Below, in pieces: positions 9,472 through 17,346 of a stretch of 64,000 bases of DNA. The translations under genes and the position numbers were made by a program. Below the pieces are notes generated by a model. It was given only the letters and a program-made list of their open reading frames with translations. It ran no database searches and had not been told where the DNA came from. Source of the DNA: Bdellovibrio sp. (GTDB lineage Bacteria; Bdellovibrionota; Bdellovibrionia; Bdellovibrionales; Bdellovibrionaceae); the NCBI GenBank assembly GCA_025359945.1, contig JANYDD010000020.1, positions 61,937 through 125,936 of the forward strand. Reading direction: 5' to 3'. Each line of letters opens with the position of its first letter. Position 1 is the stretch's first letter.

Positions 9472-10086
9472 CTAAACTTGGCTACCACTTTCGAAATTCT
9501 CTAAAACTTTTCGAAATGCGATCGATCTATGAGAGTTTAAATTTTTGTAAGCCAAACCTAATTCTGCCAAAGTTTTTGATTCACCTGAAGGAACAAACAA
9601 AGGGTCATATCCAAAGCCCGACGTTCCCCGCAGGTCCTTTGCGATTTCTCCCCGCAGTTCGCCGTCAAAATGCAGTTCTTTTTTTTCTGAGGCGGGAGTG
9701 AATAAAACAATCTGGCAAAAGAATCTAGCCGTGCGGTTTAAGGGTGAACGAATTTGCAGCATCTTCAAAATCTTGGCGTTATTTTCAATGTCGCGTGCTT
9801 TTTCTCCGGCGTATCGAGCGGAATGAACCCCTGGCAGCTGATTTAAGCCCTCGACTTCTAAGCCAGAATCCTCAGCCATGACGTAATCAGTGGGTTTCAT
9901 AGCACGAAGACTGCGCGCTTTGATCTGAGCGTTTTCTAGGAAGGTTTTCCCGGTTTCGGGGGGCTGCGAGTAAACCGGCAAATCGTCAATGCCACAGATA
10001 GTAATTTGAGGTGCCAATTTTTCCGCAAGCAATCGGAACTCGGAAAGCTTTCCCTTATTTGTTGTTGCGATCCACAGTTGGGACAA
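9472..10086 (-). CDS. rdgB: XTP/dITP pyrophosphatase (RdgB/HAM1)
   Basis: House-cleaning enzyme that hydrolyses XTP, ITP and their deoxy forms so that deaminated purines are not incorporated. The family motif near the start is ATTNKGKLSEF. The catalytic Asp/Glu block is MAEDSGLEVEGLNQLPGVHS followed by ARYAGE, and GTSGFGYDPLF and HRSIAFRK are the C-terminal signatures. 204 residues is normal. It begins 13 nt after the rph stop; rph-rdgB pairing is widespread. Confidence 0.96.
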   Translation of the reverse strand: MSQLWIATTNKGKLSEFRLLAEKLAPQITICGIDDLPVYSQPPETGKTFLENAQIKARSLRAMKPTDYVMAEDSGLEVEGLNQLPGVHSARYAGEKARDIENNAKILKMLQIRSPLNRTARFFCQIVLFTPASEKKELHFDGELRGEIAKDLRGTSGFGYDPLFVPSGESKTLAELGLAYKNLNSHRSIAFRKVLENFESGSQV

Positions 10087-10099
10087 TTTTTACCCGCCT

Positions 10100-10840
10100 T
10101 TAAGTTTTTGAAAGAGGAAAAAAACTACCGACGATTTCCGCCTGCAATTCAAATAAAGTTTGGCCCGCCCGTTCAGCCAGATCCATCATTCCCATAAAAT
10201 CAGATTTTCCAAAAAGCTGGGTTTCTGCGGTGCCTTGAATTTCTACAAACTGTTGAGAGCTGGTCATTACAAAATTCATATCGGCGCCAACGTTAGAATC
10301 TTCGTCGTAGTCTAAATCTAAAAAATAGGAATCTTTCGAAAATCCCACACTGACCGCGGAAACATACTGGATCAAAGGGTTCTCTTTAATTTCGCCAACG
10401 TCTTTTAATTTTTTTAAGGCCAAGGCCAAAGCAACAAATCCGCCCGTGACTGCGGCCGTGCGTGTTCCACCGTCGGCTAAAAGGACATCGCAATCGACAA
10501 TCAACTGACGCTCGTTCAATTTTTTTAAATCAACTGCGGCTCGAAGACTGCGGCCAATCAGGCGGGCGATTTCAAGAGTTCTTCCGCTAGAAATATTTTT
10601 TTCGCGTTTCACTCGCGAGTGCGTCGCCCTGGGAAGCATTCCGTACTCGGCGGTGATCCAACCTTTGCCAGAATTTTGCAACCACTTAGGCGTTTGTTCT
10701 TCGTAACTGGCCGTGCACAAAACTTTGGTTTTGCCAAATTCGACCATGACGCTACCTTCAGCGTATTCAGACACGTGCGGAGTTATTTTAATTTTGCGAA
10801 GCTGATCTAAGGATCGCCCATCTTTTCGAAGTTTTTGCAT
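10100..10840 (-). CDS. rph: Ribonuclease PH
   Basis: Phosphate-dependent 3'-5' exonuclease that trims tRNA 3' ends. MQKLRKDGRSLDQLR is the usual N-terminus; KGWITAEYGMLPRATHSR and SLRAAVDLKKLNERQ carry the phosphate- and RNA-binding residues, and DVLLADGGTRTAAVTGG is the conserved core with its Asp residues. Length 246 is typical. It begins 6 nt after the amidase stop and is followed by rdgB, so it belongs to the same leftward operon. Confidence 0.97.
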   Translation of the reverse strand: MQKLRKDGRSLDQLRKIKITPHVSEYAEGSVMVEFGKTKVLCTASYEEQTPKWLQNSGKGWITAEYGMLPRATHSRVKREKNISSGRTLEIARLIGRSLRAAVDLKKLNERQLIVDCDVLLADGGTRTAAVTGGFVALALALKKLKDVGEIKENPLIQYVSAVSVGFSKDSYFLDLDYDEDSNVGADMNFVMTSSQQFVEIQGTAETQLFGKSDFMGMMDLAERAGQTLFELQAEIVGSFFPLSKT

Positions 10841-10846
10841 AGTCGA

Positions 10847-11623
10847 TCACTGTAGATGAGCGCTTTGCTTATTGTCTAATATTTCTTTGTATTTGATCAG
10901 CGATGACGCCAGTTTTTCGGCGATCTCGTTTTGCTCTTTGGTTTGAAGCATTTTTTCAGCCTCTTGCGGGTTGGTCAGAAAGCCAAGTTCGATTAAAATC
11001 GACGGAATGCTGGTTCTCACCACCATTTGGAAGGGCGCTTGCTTGATGCTGGCGGGCTTTCTAAAAAATTCCAGAAATAATCGGCTCAGTTGAAAGCTTT
11101 CTTGCATGCGCTTTTGTCTTTTCAGGTCCTCGACGATCGACAAAACGTCGCCCTTTTTGCTTAAGTTTTGCTTTTCGCCCCCCACTTTAGTTGGCGCCAG
11201 TTCTTTTTGCTTTTGGTTTTCTAGATTCGCTAGAAACAGGGACTCTTCATCCGGTGGCAAATGATTTTGAAAGTAAATTTCCGCGCCATGGACTCGTTGG
11301 TCCGACGCCGCATTGGCATGGATTGATATTAGAATATCGGCTTTCGAGTTCTCGGCCATATTCACTCGGTCCGTCAAGCTAAGGGTCTTGTCGTCCTCGC
11401 GCGAAAGGGTCAACTTAAAACGCGAATCGCTTTTTAAACGCTGCTTTAGTTTCAGCGAAATCGACAGAACCAAACTAGCTTCGCGAGCGTCGCCGTAAAC
11501 CGCGCCGTGGTCCGAACCGCCGTGTCCAGGATCAACAAAAACGTGAAGAGGTGCGGAATTCACGGCTGCTAAAACACGTGCAGTGATAAAAATACTTGTG
11601 GCGCACAAAAAGCGAATCAACAT
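10847..11623 (-). CDS. N-acetylmuramoyl-L-alanine amidase (Amidase_3)
   Basis: Zinc amidase that cuts the bond between MurNAc and the peptide stem; acts in the periplasm. An N-terminal signal sequence ends near VLAAVNS. Zinc ligands are H34 (DPGHGG), E48 (REASL) and H102 (ISIHANA), and the catalytic Glu lies in SILIELGFLTNP. It resembles AmiC/CwlM-type domains without an AMIN domain or LysM, at 258 residues. It is the first gene of the operon ending with ychF. A role in septation or in prey-wall remodelling cannot be told from sequence. Confidence 0.9.
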   Translation of the reverse strand: MLIRFLCATSIFITARVLAAVNSAPLHVFVDPGHGGSDHGAVYGDAREASLVLSISLKLKQRLKSDSRFKLTLSREDDKTLSLTDRVNMAENSKADILISIHANAASDQRVHGAEIYFQNHLPPDEESLFLANLENQKQKELAPTKVGGEKQNLSKKGDVLSIVEDLKRQKRMQESFQLSRLFLEFFRKPASIKQAPFQMVVRTSIPSILIELGFLTNPQEAEKMLQTKEQNEIAEKLASSLIKYKEILDNKQSAHLQ

Positions 11624-11668
11624 CTTCCCAGTTTAGAAAAACTTTGAAGGAATAGAGAGTCCAGAAGG

Positions 11669-11705
11669 AAAAAAAAGCGACCTGGAGGGGGGGCAACCAG
11701 ATCGC
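11669..11705 (-). terminator. Strong leftward rho-independent terminator
   Basis: On the minus strand GCGATCTGG pairs with CCAGGTCGC (one U-G wobble) around an 11-nt loop containing seven C residues, followed directly by eight T residues. It lies 335 nt beyond the glycosyltransferase stop and just upstream of the amidase gene, so it separates the two leftward units. Confidence 0.8.
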
Positions 11706-11770
11706 TATAGGGGAGGTACAAATAAGCTAAAGCAAATCCCAGACCAACTTCTGGGGCGTGCGCGGGAAGA
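11669..11770 (-). ncRNA. Candidate small RNA with C-rich single strands
   Basis: No gene is visible in the 416-nt gap 11624-12039, but its left part looks like an RNA unit. Reading leftward, a TATACT box at 11782-11777 is followed by a perfect hairpin CCCAGA-AGTTGG-TCTGGG, an unpaired stretch with ACCTCCCC, and the terminator at 11669-11705 whose loop is again C-rich. Such C-rich loops in known small RNAs pair with Shine-Dalgarno sequences. It could equally be the 3' untranslated tail of the glycosyltransferase mRNA. Nothing is recognised between 11790 and 12039. Confidence 0.3.
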
Positions 11771-12039
11771 CGTCTAAGTATAAAAAAAGTCTTAAGAAAA
11801 CCGTGGGCATTGCGATTTTTTTAAAAGCAATGGTCTAGAAAACCACGACCAAATTTTAATCAGAGCCTCAATTCGCGTCCAATTTTTTAGGGGTCGTTTT
11901 TAGAGAACTTTAGAGAACTTTGGGACATCAGCGACATATTTGCCGGAAGTAATGGTAATTGTTTGTGTACTGTTCCTGGTATGGTTCATTTTTTTAGGTT
12001 CGTTTTCGTTCCGGGGACCTTTCACCATTTCCCGAATAG

Positions 12040-13731
12040 CTATTTCACGTACAAATGTCCAAACCAGCCGAAGGCGCGCTTGGGTGGCTGGATGTGATTT
12101 GGATCGCAAAGTTTTTTAGCTTTGTAGATCCAAATGGCAGGGCCGTGATAGCCTCGAGAGAATTGCTTGTACAGTTCAAAATCTTCCAAGAATTTATCCT
12201 GTATTTTGCGCTCGCTACTGTAATCTTGCCGGGTGGGGTTAACGAACATGAGATGGTTGTAGATCGGCACCATCACCATGTTTTTTCCGGCACTTCTTTG
12301 CTCATAAAACCATTCGTCCATCACATAATAATCCAAGCATTCACCTGGCGCCAATTGGGTGGGGATCGTTTGCAGTCTAAGATTACCTTCTCGGACGGCT
12401 AAGCCCCAGCACGCATAGGCTACTCCTATCGGAGCTTTCGCAGGAATATTTGCAGACGTCCATTCTACTGAAGCTTTGCGTGCGTCGGGAAAAAAGTCGT
12501 GGACATAGCTGTACAGGCTTTTAAATGCGGGCTCTGCGAAAAAAAGCAAAACCACTAATGCTTGCAGGTTTTTGTTCTTTCGGATTTTTTCCCATTGCAA
12601 AAAAGTCCAAAGGCCCAGCGACTGTAGAATAAAAAGATAAGGCATCATCGGTGCCATGTTCCGAGCCACCGCAACTTTGTACCTGCCTAGTAGGATGACA
12701 AATAATAATGGCACCATGAAAAGAAACGCGACTTTCAGATTTTTTCTCAAGACGACCGAAGTTCCTGTCAAAGCTAATACGAATCCCAGAACACCAAACG
12801 AAGTAAACCCCAAAATAGAAGCGTAAAATATTGCGGCGTGATCAGATTCAATCCCGGGGTGTCCCCCTTTGTAATGGAGCAGGTGATTTTGCATATCGAC
12901 CAGAAATCTCGAAAAATAAAATGGAAGTGCTGGTGAACAGGCCCACAGGCCAAGCACAGCGGCTATTCCTCCCAACCATATTTTACGATTCAAAAATAAA
13001 TTTTTTAAATAGGGAAAAGTTTTGGCTCTTTGTTTGGATATTGAGCCTTGGTGCGCAAGTGCTAAAGTAAAAAACAAGTAAGCACTGTAATATTTTACTC
13101 CCATCGAAAATCCGATAAATAACCCTGCTAACAAGTACCAGCGAAGACGGACCTTGCCTGGGGAAGTTTCGCTTTCCTGCACGATCTTGGAGCAAAAAAA
13201 CAAGACGGCCGCCGAAAAAAAAACAATGTAATGGTCGGGATATGCGATCTGACTTAAGCCCAACGCCATGGGTGATAGGGTAAAAACACATACTGTTAAA
13301 ATGGCCAAGTTGACATTCGTAAACAAAGACCTGACGCTAAAATAAATAAACGGAAGTGCAAAACTGGAAAGCACTACGCAAAAAAGAACTCGGACATACA
13401 ATGTGAAGTCATTGATGGAATGTCTAAATTCAATTCCAAAAAGCCTTAAGAATTTTGCGATCAACGCGGGTAAATAATAATTCATTCCACCGTACAGAAA
13501 GTCAGTGTGCAACCAAGCGCCGGGTGCCGCCAAACCGTAAGCTGTTCCCGCAATTAAAGATTCGTCACAAAAATCAAAGAGTGGAAGGTCTTGAAGAATG
13601 GCGGGAATTCTTAAGGCCATATTAAAAAGGATCATGCCAGAGAGAAATAAAAATTCACGCGACTTAAATTTATTTAGAAATTTATTTAGAAATTTATTTA
13701 AAATTTTATCCAGAAATAAAAAATCAGACAT
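12040..13731 (-). CDS. Multi-pass membrane glycosyltransferase (GT39/GT83-like)
   Basis: Predicted lipid-linked sugar transferase of the PMT/ArnT superfamily. About ten hydrophobic helices are followed by a soluble C-terminal part. The first periplasmic loop holds FDFCDESLIAG, which fits the acidic DE site of this GT-C fold. The acceptor (lipid A, protein or glycan) cannot be told. The N-terminus contains NKFLNKFLNKF, encoded by a 12-bp tandem repeat. A GTG at 13770 gives 13 more residues in frame; neither start has a clear ribosome site, and I prefer the ATG at 13731. It appears monocistronic, ending at the terminator near 11690. Confidence 0.75.
   Translation of the reverse strand: MSDFLFLDKILNKFLNKFLNKFKSREFLFLSGMILFNMALRIPAILQDLPLFDFCDESLIAGTAYGLAAPGAWLHTDFLYGGMNYYLPALIAKFLRLFGIEFRHSINDFTLYVRVLFCVVLSSFALPFIYFSVRSLFTNVNLAILTVCVFTLSPMALGLSQIAYPDHYIVFFSAAVLFFCSKIVQESETSPGKVRLRWYLLAGLFIGFSMGVKYYSAYLFFTLALAHQGSISKQRAKTFPYLKNLFLNRKIWLGGIAAVLGLWACSPALPFYFSRFLVDMQNHLLHYKGGHPGIESDHAAIFYASILGFTSFGVLGFVLALTGTSVVLRKNLKVAFLFMVPLLFVILLGRYKVAVARNMAPMMPYLFILQSLGLWTFLQWEKIRKNKNLQALVVLLFFAEPAFKSLYSYVHDFFPDARKASVEWTSANIPAKAPIGVAYACWGLAVREGNLRLQTIPTQLAPGECLDYYVMDEWFYEQRSAGKNMVMVPIYNHLMFVNPTRQDYSSERKIQDKFLEDFELYKQFSRGYHGPAIWIYKAKKLCDPNHIQPPKRAFGWFGHLYVK
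13666..13701. repeat. Three 12-bp tandem repeats inside a coding region
   Basis: Unit aaatttatttag, two exact copies and a third differing in its last base. It encodes the repeated Asn-Lys-Phe-Leu near the N-terminus of the glycosyltransferase. Because 12 is divisible by 3, copy-number change would lengthen or shorten the protein without a frameshift. Confidence 0.9.
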
Positions 13732-13803
13732 TAGAACACGAGTTTGTTGGCTAACGTCTTCGGAGTCCACTTAAATTTTTTTCACGGCGGGTCGTCGGCG
13801 AAG

Positions 13804-14046
13804 CTATTCTGTCATCACAATGGCTGGAAATCTTTCGAAGTCATATTCATTATACAGGGAACTTGTCGACGCTGCCCAGTCGGAATCAATGTAAAGTGTA
13901 GTTGGGCCTCTGGTGTTTGTTTTTGAATTTACTTTTAAGTGGGTCTCGAAAGGGTTTTTAGGTTGGACATTCGGTCCAGAGGCTAACCGTAGCGATGCCT
14001 TTGATGGTTTTCTTTTTTGACTTGTTTTTTTCTTTTTTGCTTTCAT
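13804..14046 (-). CDS. Small hypothetical protein, basic N-terminus
   Basis: 80 residues, no signal peptide, no recognised family. The first 20 residues are Lys/Arg/Ser-rich (MKAKKKKTSQKRKPSKAS), then a polar middle and an acidic, aromatic C-terminus (LYNEYDFERFPAIVMTE). The evidence for a real gene is the ribosome site GAGGAG five nt before the ATG. The 5' leader carries a 12-bp tandem duplication that includes a second copy of the Shine-Dalgarno core. A nucleic-acid-binding role is possible from the basic tail but is only a guess. Confidence 0.55.
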   Translation of the reverse strand: MKAKKKKTSQKRKPSKASLRLASGPNVQPKNPFETHLKVNSKTNTRGPTTLYIDSDWAASTSSLYNEYDFERFPAIVMTE

Positions 14047-14052
14047 TGTTTC

Positions 14053-14076
14053 TCCTCTATGTGATCCTCTATGTGA
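14053..14076. repeat. 12-bp tandem duplication at a ribosome site
   Basis: Two exact head-to-tail copies of tcctctatgtga immediately upstream of the 80-residue gene. On the minus strand each copy contains AGAGGA, so the leader has two tandem Shine-Dalgarno-like cores 12 nt apart. Confidence 0.85.
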
Positions 14077-14173
14077 TCTTTACTTTGGTTTTGTTTTTCA
14101 AGTCGTCGTCGAAACAGCTTTTGAAAAAGCATCACTGCAAGAGCAAAGCCACTCTGGAAAAACCTGCGAGAAA

Positions 14174-14464
14174 TTATTTTGTAATGTTAAGATTTTTTTT
14201 ACTGTTGGAGTCAATCCACGCAGAAAATTCTTCGATCAGTTGGGGTCCTAATTTTAGAAGTTCAGAGGATTTCAAATCCTCAAATTTTTTAGCCAGCACT
14301 TCTAAAGACTCAAATCCATAATTTTTTGCGCTTCCCGATAGTTGGTGACCGATCCGATGGAAAGGTTCTGCAGAGTTGTCATTTAGGCCTTGTTGTAACG
14401 CTTGCAGGTCGTAATATCTTCTCTGCAAATAAGCTTTTAACATTTCCGGAGGCAGTAAAAACAT
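14174..14464 (-). CDS. Orphan HPt phosphotransfer protein
   Basis: 96-residue single-domain histidine phosphotransfer protein. The HPt signature HQLSGSAKNYGF places the phospho-accepting His at residue 40 within a predicted four-helix bundle. The domain would shuttle phosphate between a hybrid histidine kinase and a response regulator in the cytoplasm. No kinase is nearby. The gene is divergent from a lone receiver-domain gene at 14700, and the two share a 235-nt intergenic region, so they could be partners in one relay; that is inference. Confidence 0.8.
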   Translation of the reverse strand: MFLLPPEMLKAYLQRRYYDLQALQQGLNDNSAEPFHRIGHQLSGSAKNYGFESLEVLAKKFEDLKSSELLKLGPQLIEEFSAWIDSNSKKNLNITK

Positions 14465-14699
14465 AGCCTTGGCTAAACTGACTTTTTATTTTTTGCAAAT
14501 GAGTTTTCTCGAATCAACTGTCGGCGTTCAAAAACCGGTTGCAAGAATCCAAAATTGCCCCGGCTTAGAGCTTTATTTAATCCTGTTAACCAGGGCAAAT
14601 TCACAAGGGCATTCTGCAATTTTAAAAAAGGGCCCTAGAATTGCAATATCTTCTGAGCAGTCACAACCCTTCAGCAAACCTTCATAAAAGAGGACTACC

Positions 14700-15185
14700 G
14701 TGTTTTTATCTTCATTCGAGAACAAAGAAGTTGATCCTGATCCTGAAACCTCAGAAAATTCTGCGGCCGATTTACGTCAATGGGCTAAAGCCACCCGACG
14801 AGTCTTAATCATCGACGACGATAGACAGACCGCTGAAGCCATCAAATACATCGTAGAATCCTATGGCTCTAGTCTTTGCGAAGTCATCGAAGACGCTTAT
14901 GAGGGTTCACTGGCGCTCAGCGATCGGCCCTATGATTTTGTTTTTGTGGATCAAAGACTTCCAGGAATGTTTGGTGATGAAGTTCTTTCTCAGGTTGACG
15001 AGAACGTCGATAGCGATCCATTGATTGCAGAATCCGGGAGATTTGCAATTTCTGTTCCTGTCGTGATTATGTCGGGAAACCCAATAAAATTAAATCCAGA
15101 GTACAAACTTCATAATTTTAACTTGGTCGAAGTGTTGGTCAAAAAAGATCTCCCTAGGTTTCTATCGCTTTATTTCGCCAATTAA
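14700..15185 (+). CDS. Single-domain response regulator (receiver only)
   Basis: 161-residue CheY-like receiver with an acidic, unstructured N-terminus of about 33 residues. VLIIDDD supplies the acidic pocket, D84 in FVDQRLPG is the phosphorylation site, VVIMSGNP holds the conserved Ser/Thr, and VKKDLP the conserved Lys. There is no output domain. The start is GTG at 14700 with AGAGGAC about 5 nt upstream; no ATG fits. The stretch between beta-4 and the phospho-site carries an insertion (DENVDSDPLIAESGRF) relative to CheY. It is divergent from the HPt gene. Confidence 0.87.
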   Translation: MFLSSFENKEVDPDPETSENSAADLRQWAKATRRVLIIDDDRQTAEAIKYIVESYGSSLCEVIEDAYEGSLALSDRPYDFVFVDQRLPGMFGDEVLSQVDENVDSDPLIAESGRFAISVPVVIMSGNPIKLNPEYKLHNFNLVEVLVKKDLPRFLSLYFAN

Positions 15186-15244
15186 ATCGTTCATTGCGAC
15201 TGTTTTATTTTATCTCAACAGCCAAAACTTGAAGGAGGTTTTGT

Positions 15245-15553
15245 ATGGCAAATACGTCAACTGGAATTTTATCAAAGGCGGATGGATTTATTTCTGATGC
15301 CACAACGAAGTGGCCAAGAAAGGTGGAAAAGTTTTTCGGTCGGGTTTCAAAACGATCGCAAGAAATCGCCGACTCGGCGTCGGCATCTGTGACCAAAAGT
15401 CGCGCGCTAGTTCGCTCTAGACCGCTTATCGGCATTGGCTTGGCCGCCTTGGGTGGAGCTCTCTTGGGCGCTGCTTATGTTGGCTTTTCCAAAAGTCGCA
15501 AGAAGGAAATGGCGGCCAAAGCGCTCGAGGCCGTAAAGCATTCTGTTCATTAA
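15245..15553 (+). CDS. DUF883/YqjD-like membrane-anchored protein
   Basis: 102 residues: an amphipathic polar region, then a C-terminal membrane helix (IGIGLAALGGALLGAAYVGF) and a basic tail. This is the layout of the ElaB/YqjD/DUF883 family, whose E. coli members sit in the inner membrane, bind ribosomes and rise under stress and in stationary phase. GAAGGAGG lies 7 nt before the ATG, a near-perfect ribosome site. It converges with the response regulator gene (4-nt overlap at the stops). Family assignment is by layout, so moderately sure. Confidence 0.65.
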   Translation: MANTSTGILSKADGFISDATTKWPRKVEKFFGRVSKRSQEIADSASASVTKSRALVRSRPLIGIGLAALGGALLGAAYVGFSKSRKKEMAAKALEAVKHSVH

Positions 15554-16806
15554 TTCATTTTAGTTTCAGGGTTGGGATCGTCGACGCGAAGTCTTTTGTA
15601 GAGGGTCTTTCGATCGATCCCAATTTCTTTTGCGGTTTTGTCCCGCGCTCCACCCTTTTTCAAGACCGCAAATTCAATGTATTTGTGAATGACTTCATCC
15701 AAAGTCGGCAACTGGTTTCCAAATCGTACATAAAAAGTATGGTCATTGGGTTCGAAGGAGTCGACTTGACTTTCTGCGCTTAATCCCGATGCCAAAGGCA
15801 GAAAATGATCTTGCGAGATTTCGGCTTGTTCGCTGAGGACCACGGCCCTTTCGACGTAATTTTCTAACTCGCGTACGTTACCTCGCCAACTATTTTCTAA
15901 AATAAATTTTATGGCTTCTTTGGAAAAAGTTTTCGCCAGCGACCCATTTTCTAGCGAGAATTTTCTCAAAAAGGCTTCTGCCAATGGAAGAATATCTTCA
16001 GCCCTGTCCCTTAACGCCGGAATAGCAATAGGAATAACGTTCAGGCGAAAATAAAGATCTTCGCGAAATCGCGCCTCTCGAACTTCGGTGGCAAGATCCT
16101 TATGAGTCGCAGAAATAATCCGACAATTAATGGCGCGTTGCTGGTTTTCACCGACGCGCTTTATTTTTTTTTCTTGAAGGACTCTTAAAAGTTTGGCTTG
16201 CAGGGGTAAGCTAAGGTCACCTATTTCGTCTAAAAAAAGCGTTCCATCTTCAGCTTCTTCGAATAATCCAATTCTTTTTTCCTGCGCTCCGGTGAAAGAC
16301 CCTTTGGCGTGACCAAATAATTCTGATTCCAAAAGATTTTCCGGAATCGCCGAGCAATTGATCGCCACAAAGGGACCTACAGCCCGTTTACTTTCACGAT
16401 GGATAAATCGTGCGAAAACTTCTTTCCCAGTTCCGCATTCACCGGTGATAAAAATATTCGCCGTACTGCGGGCCACGCGTTTGGCAACGTCAAGGGCTGC
16501 AACAAACTTTGGGCTTCTGCCCACGATTTGCCCGTGCGACTGACCGCCCGATCGCACTATTTCTCGAAGTTGCGAGAGATCCTTGTTGAGATTTTTAAAA
16601 TGAAGAGCTCGCTCTACAGAAATTTGAAGTTGTGGAAAATGGATCGGCTTGACGATAAAATCGTAGGCGCCTTTTTGAATCGCCTGGACAGCCATTTCAG
16701 CTGACTGAGAAGTGGTGATCAAGGTGACCGGTAAATCGGGAAATATTTTTTTCAAATTCTGAGTCAATTCAACCCCAGACATTTTCGGAAGTTTTAAGTC
16801 TGTCAA
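15550..16806 (-). CDS. Sigma-54 activator response regulator, 5' end disrupted
   Basis: NtrC/AtoC-type regulator. The readable frame has the end of a receiver domain from TDLKLPKMSG (phospho-Asp included), then the AAA+ domain with Walker A GECGTGKE, the sigma-54 loop as GSFTGA instead of GAFTGA, Walker B LFLDEIGD, and a C-terminal Fis-type helix-turn-helix (TAKEIGIDRKTLYKRL). The only canonical start in this frame is TTG at 16806, which cuts the receiver in half. The frame continues upstream with intact receiver codons to 16977 and, across a 114-nt insertion carrying a TAA, to an ATG at 17097 with AGGAG. So the gene was full-length and is now interrupted, or is expressed only as a receiver-less activator. 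Confidence 0.85.
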   Translation of the reverse strand: MTDLKLPKMSGVELTQNLKKIFPDLPVTLITTSQSAEMAVQAIQKGAYDFIVKPIHFPQLQISVERALHFKNLNKDLSQLREIVRSGGQSHGQIVGRSPKFVAALDVAKRVARSTANIFITGECGTGKEVFARFIHRESKRAVGPFVAINCSAIPENLLESELFGHAKGSFTGAQEKRIGLFEEAEDGTLFLDEIGDLSLPLQAKLLRVLQEKKIKRVGENQQRAINCRIISATHKDLATEVREARFREDLYFRLNVIPIAIPALRDRAEDILPLAEAFLRKFSLENGSLAKTFSKEAIKFILENSWRGNVRELENYVERAVVLSEQAEISQDHFLPLASGLSAESQVDSFEPNDHTFYVRFGNQLPTLDEVIHKYIEFAVLKKGGARDKTAKEIGIDRKTLYKRLRVDDPNPETKMN

Positions 16807-17097
16807 AAGAACATCCCATTCAGATCCACTGATGGGGCAGGCATCTAGGGCCTCTTCTGCCGAGCCAAATGCGATGACCTCAAAGCCTTTGGGTTTGAAA
16901 TACGCAGAAATCAGATCGTGAATATCTAGGTCATCATCGACGATTACGATTTTTGATTTCTTCTTAGCTGAAGTTGCTTACGTATGCACATGACGCCACC
17001 TACCTGTCGTGTTCGACTGGAGCGCATTCAAGTCGACAATATTCGACAAGGCGAATTTGCTGGCGTCATGTGCATAGGTAGGTGAAGTTGGTAGCAT
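16807..17097 (-). pseudogene. Detached 5' end of the sigma-54 regulator gene
   Basis: The original start is the ATG at 17097-17095 with AGGAG seven nt upstream. It reads M-L-P-T-S, then enters the insertion and stops at TAA 16980-16978. Beyond the insertion the frame resumes as A-T-S-A-K-K-K-S-K-I-V-I-V-D-D-D, a perfect receiver N-terminus. Removing one copy of the 114-nt unit joins these exactly in frame. Confidence 0.75.
16969..17090. mobile_element. 114-nt palindromic insertion, MITE-like
   Basis: Bounded by 8-nt direct repeats TGAAGTTG (16969-16976 and 17083-17090). Inside, TATGCACATGACGCC (16983-16997) is a perfect inverted match of GGCGTCATGTGCATA (17062-17076). An inner arm (TGTCG and AGTCGAA elements) can extend the cruciform. 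ACCTACCT follows the left arm, while its complement AGGTAGGT follows the right arm, so the modules are circularly permuted. It has no coding capacity of its own and interrupts the response regulator gene near codon 5. Confidence 0.7.
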
Positions 17098-17346
17098 AAA
17101 AGTCTCCTGGATCGGCCGGGGCGAAAGTGGATGCACCGTAACATCAGTTCAAATAATCCACAAGAGAACGTTCGTAAAAAGTACATTTGGAAAATTTTTC
17201 GCGCGCACCAGGCCGTGAGAACTCTTTGGGTGGCTGCCGTCGTTGGCATCGGTTTGGCAACTTCAATTCAGTCAAACGTCTTCGACGATTTATGGATTCC
17301 TTGTGGGGAGTCCGTAATTGTTGAAGCTTATTACAAAGGAAAAAAC

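Noticed and set aside
11900..12109. 69-residue leftward frame after the glycosyltransferase
   Set aside because: It overlaps the glycosyltransferase end in another frame and has no ribosome site; Thr/Asn-rich end looks like chance.
13666..13701. CRISPR-like array
   Set aside because: Units are 12 bp with no spacers; it is a coding tandem repeat.
14469..14687. 72-residue frame between the HPt and receiver genes
   Set aside because: No ribosome site, unremarkable composition, and it fills the shared promoter region.
17131..17346. Upstream extension of the barrel protein frame
   Set aside because: The ATG at 17347 has AAAGGA and a proper signal peptide right after it; the extension would bury the signal.
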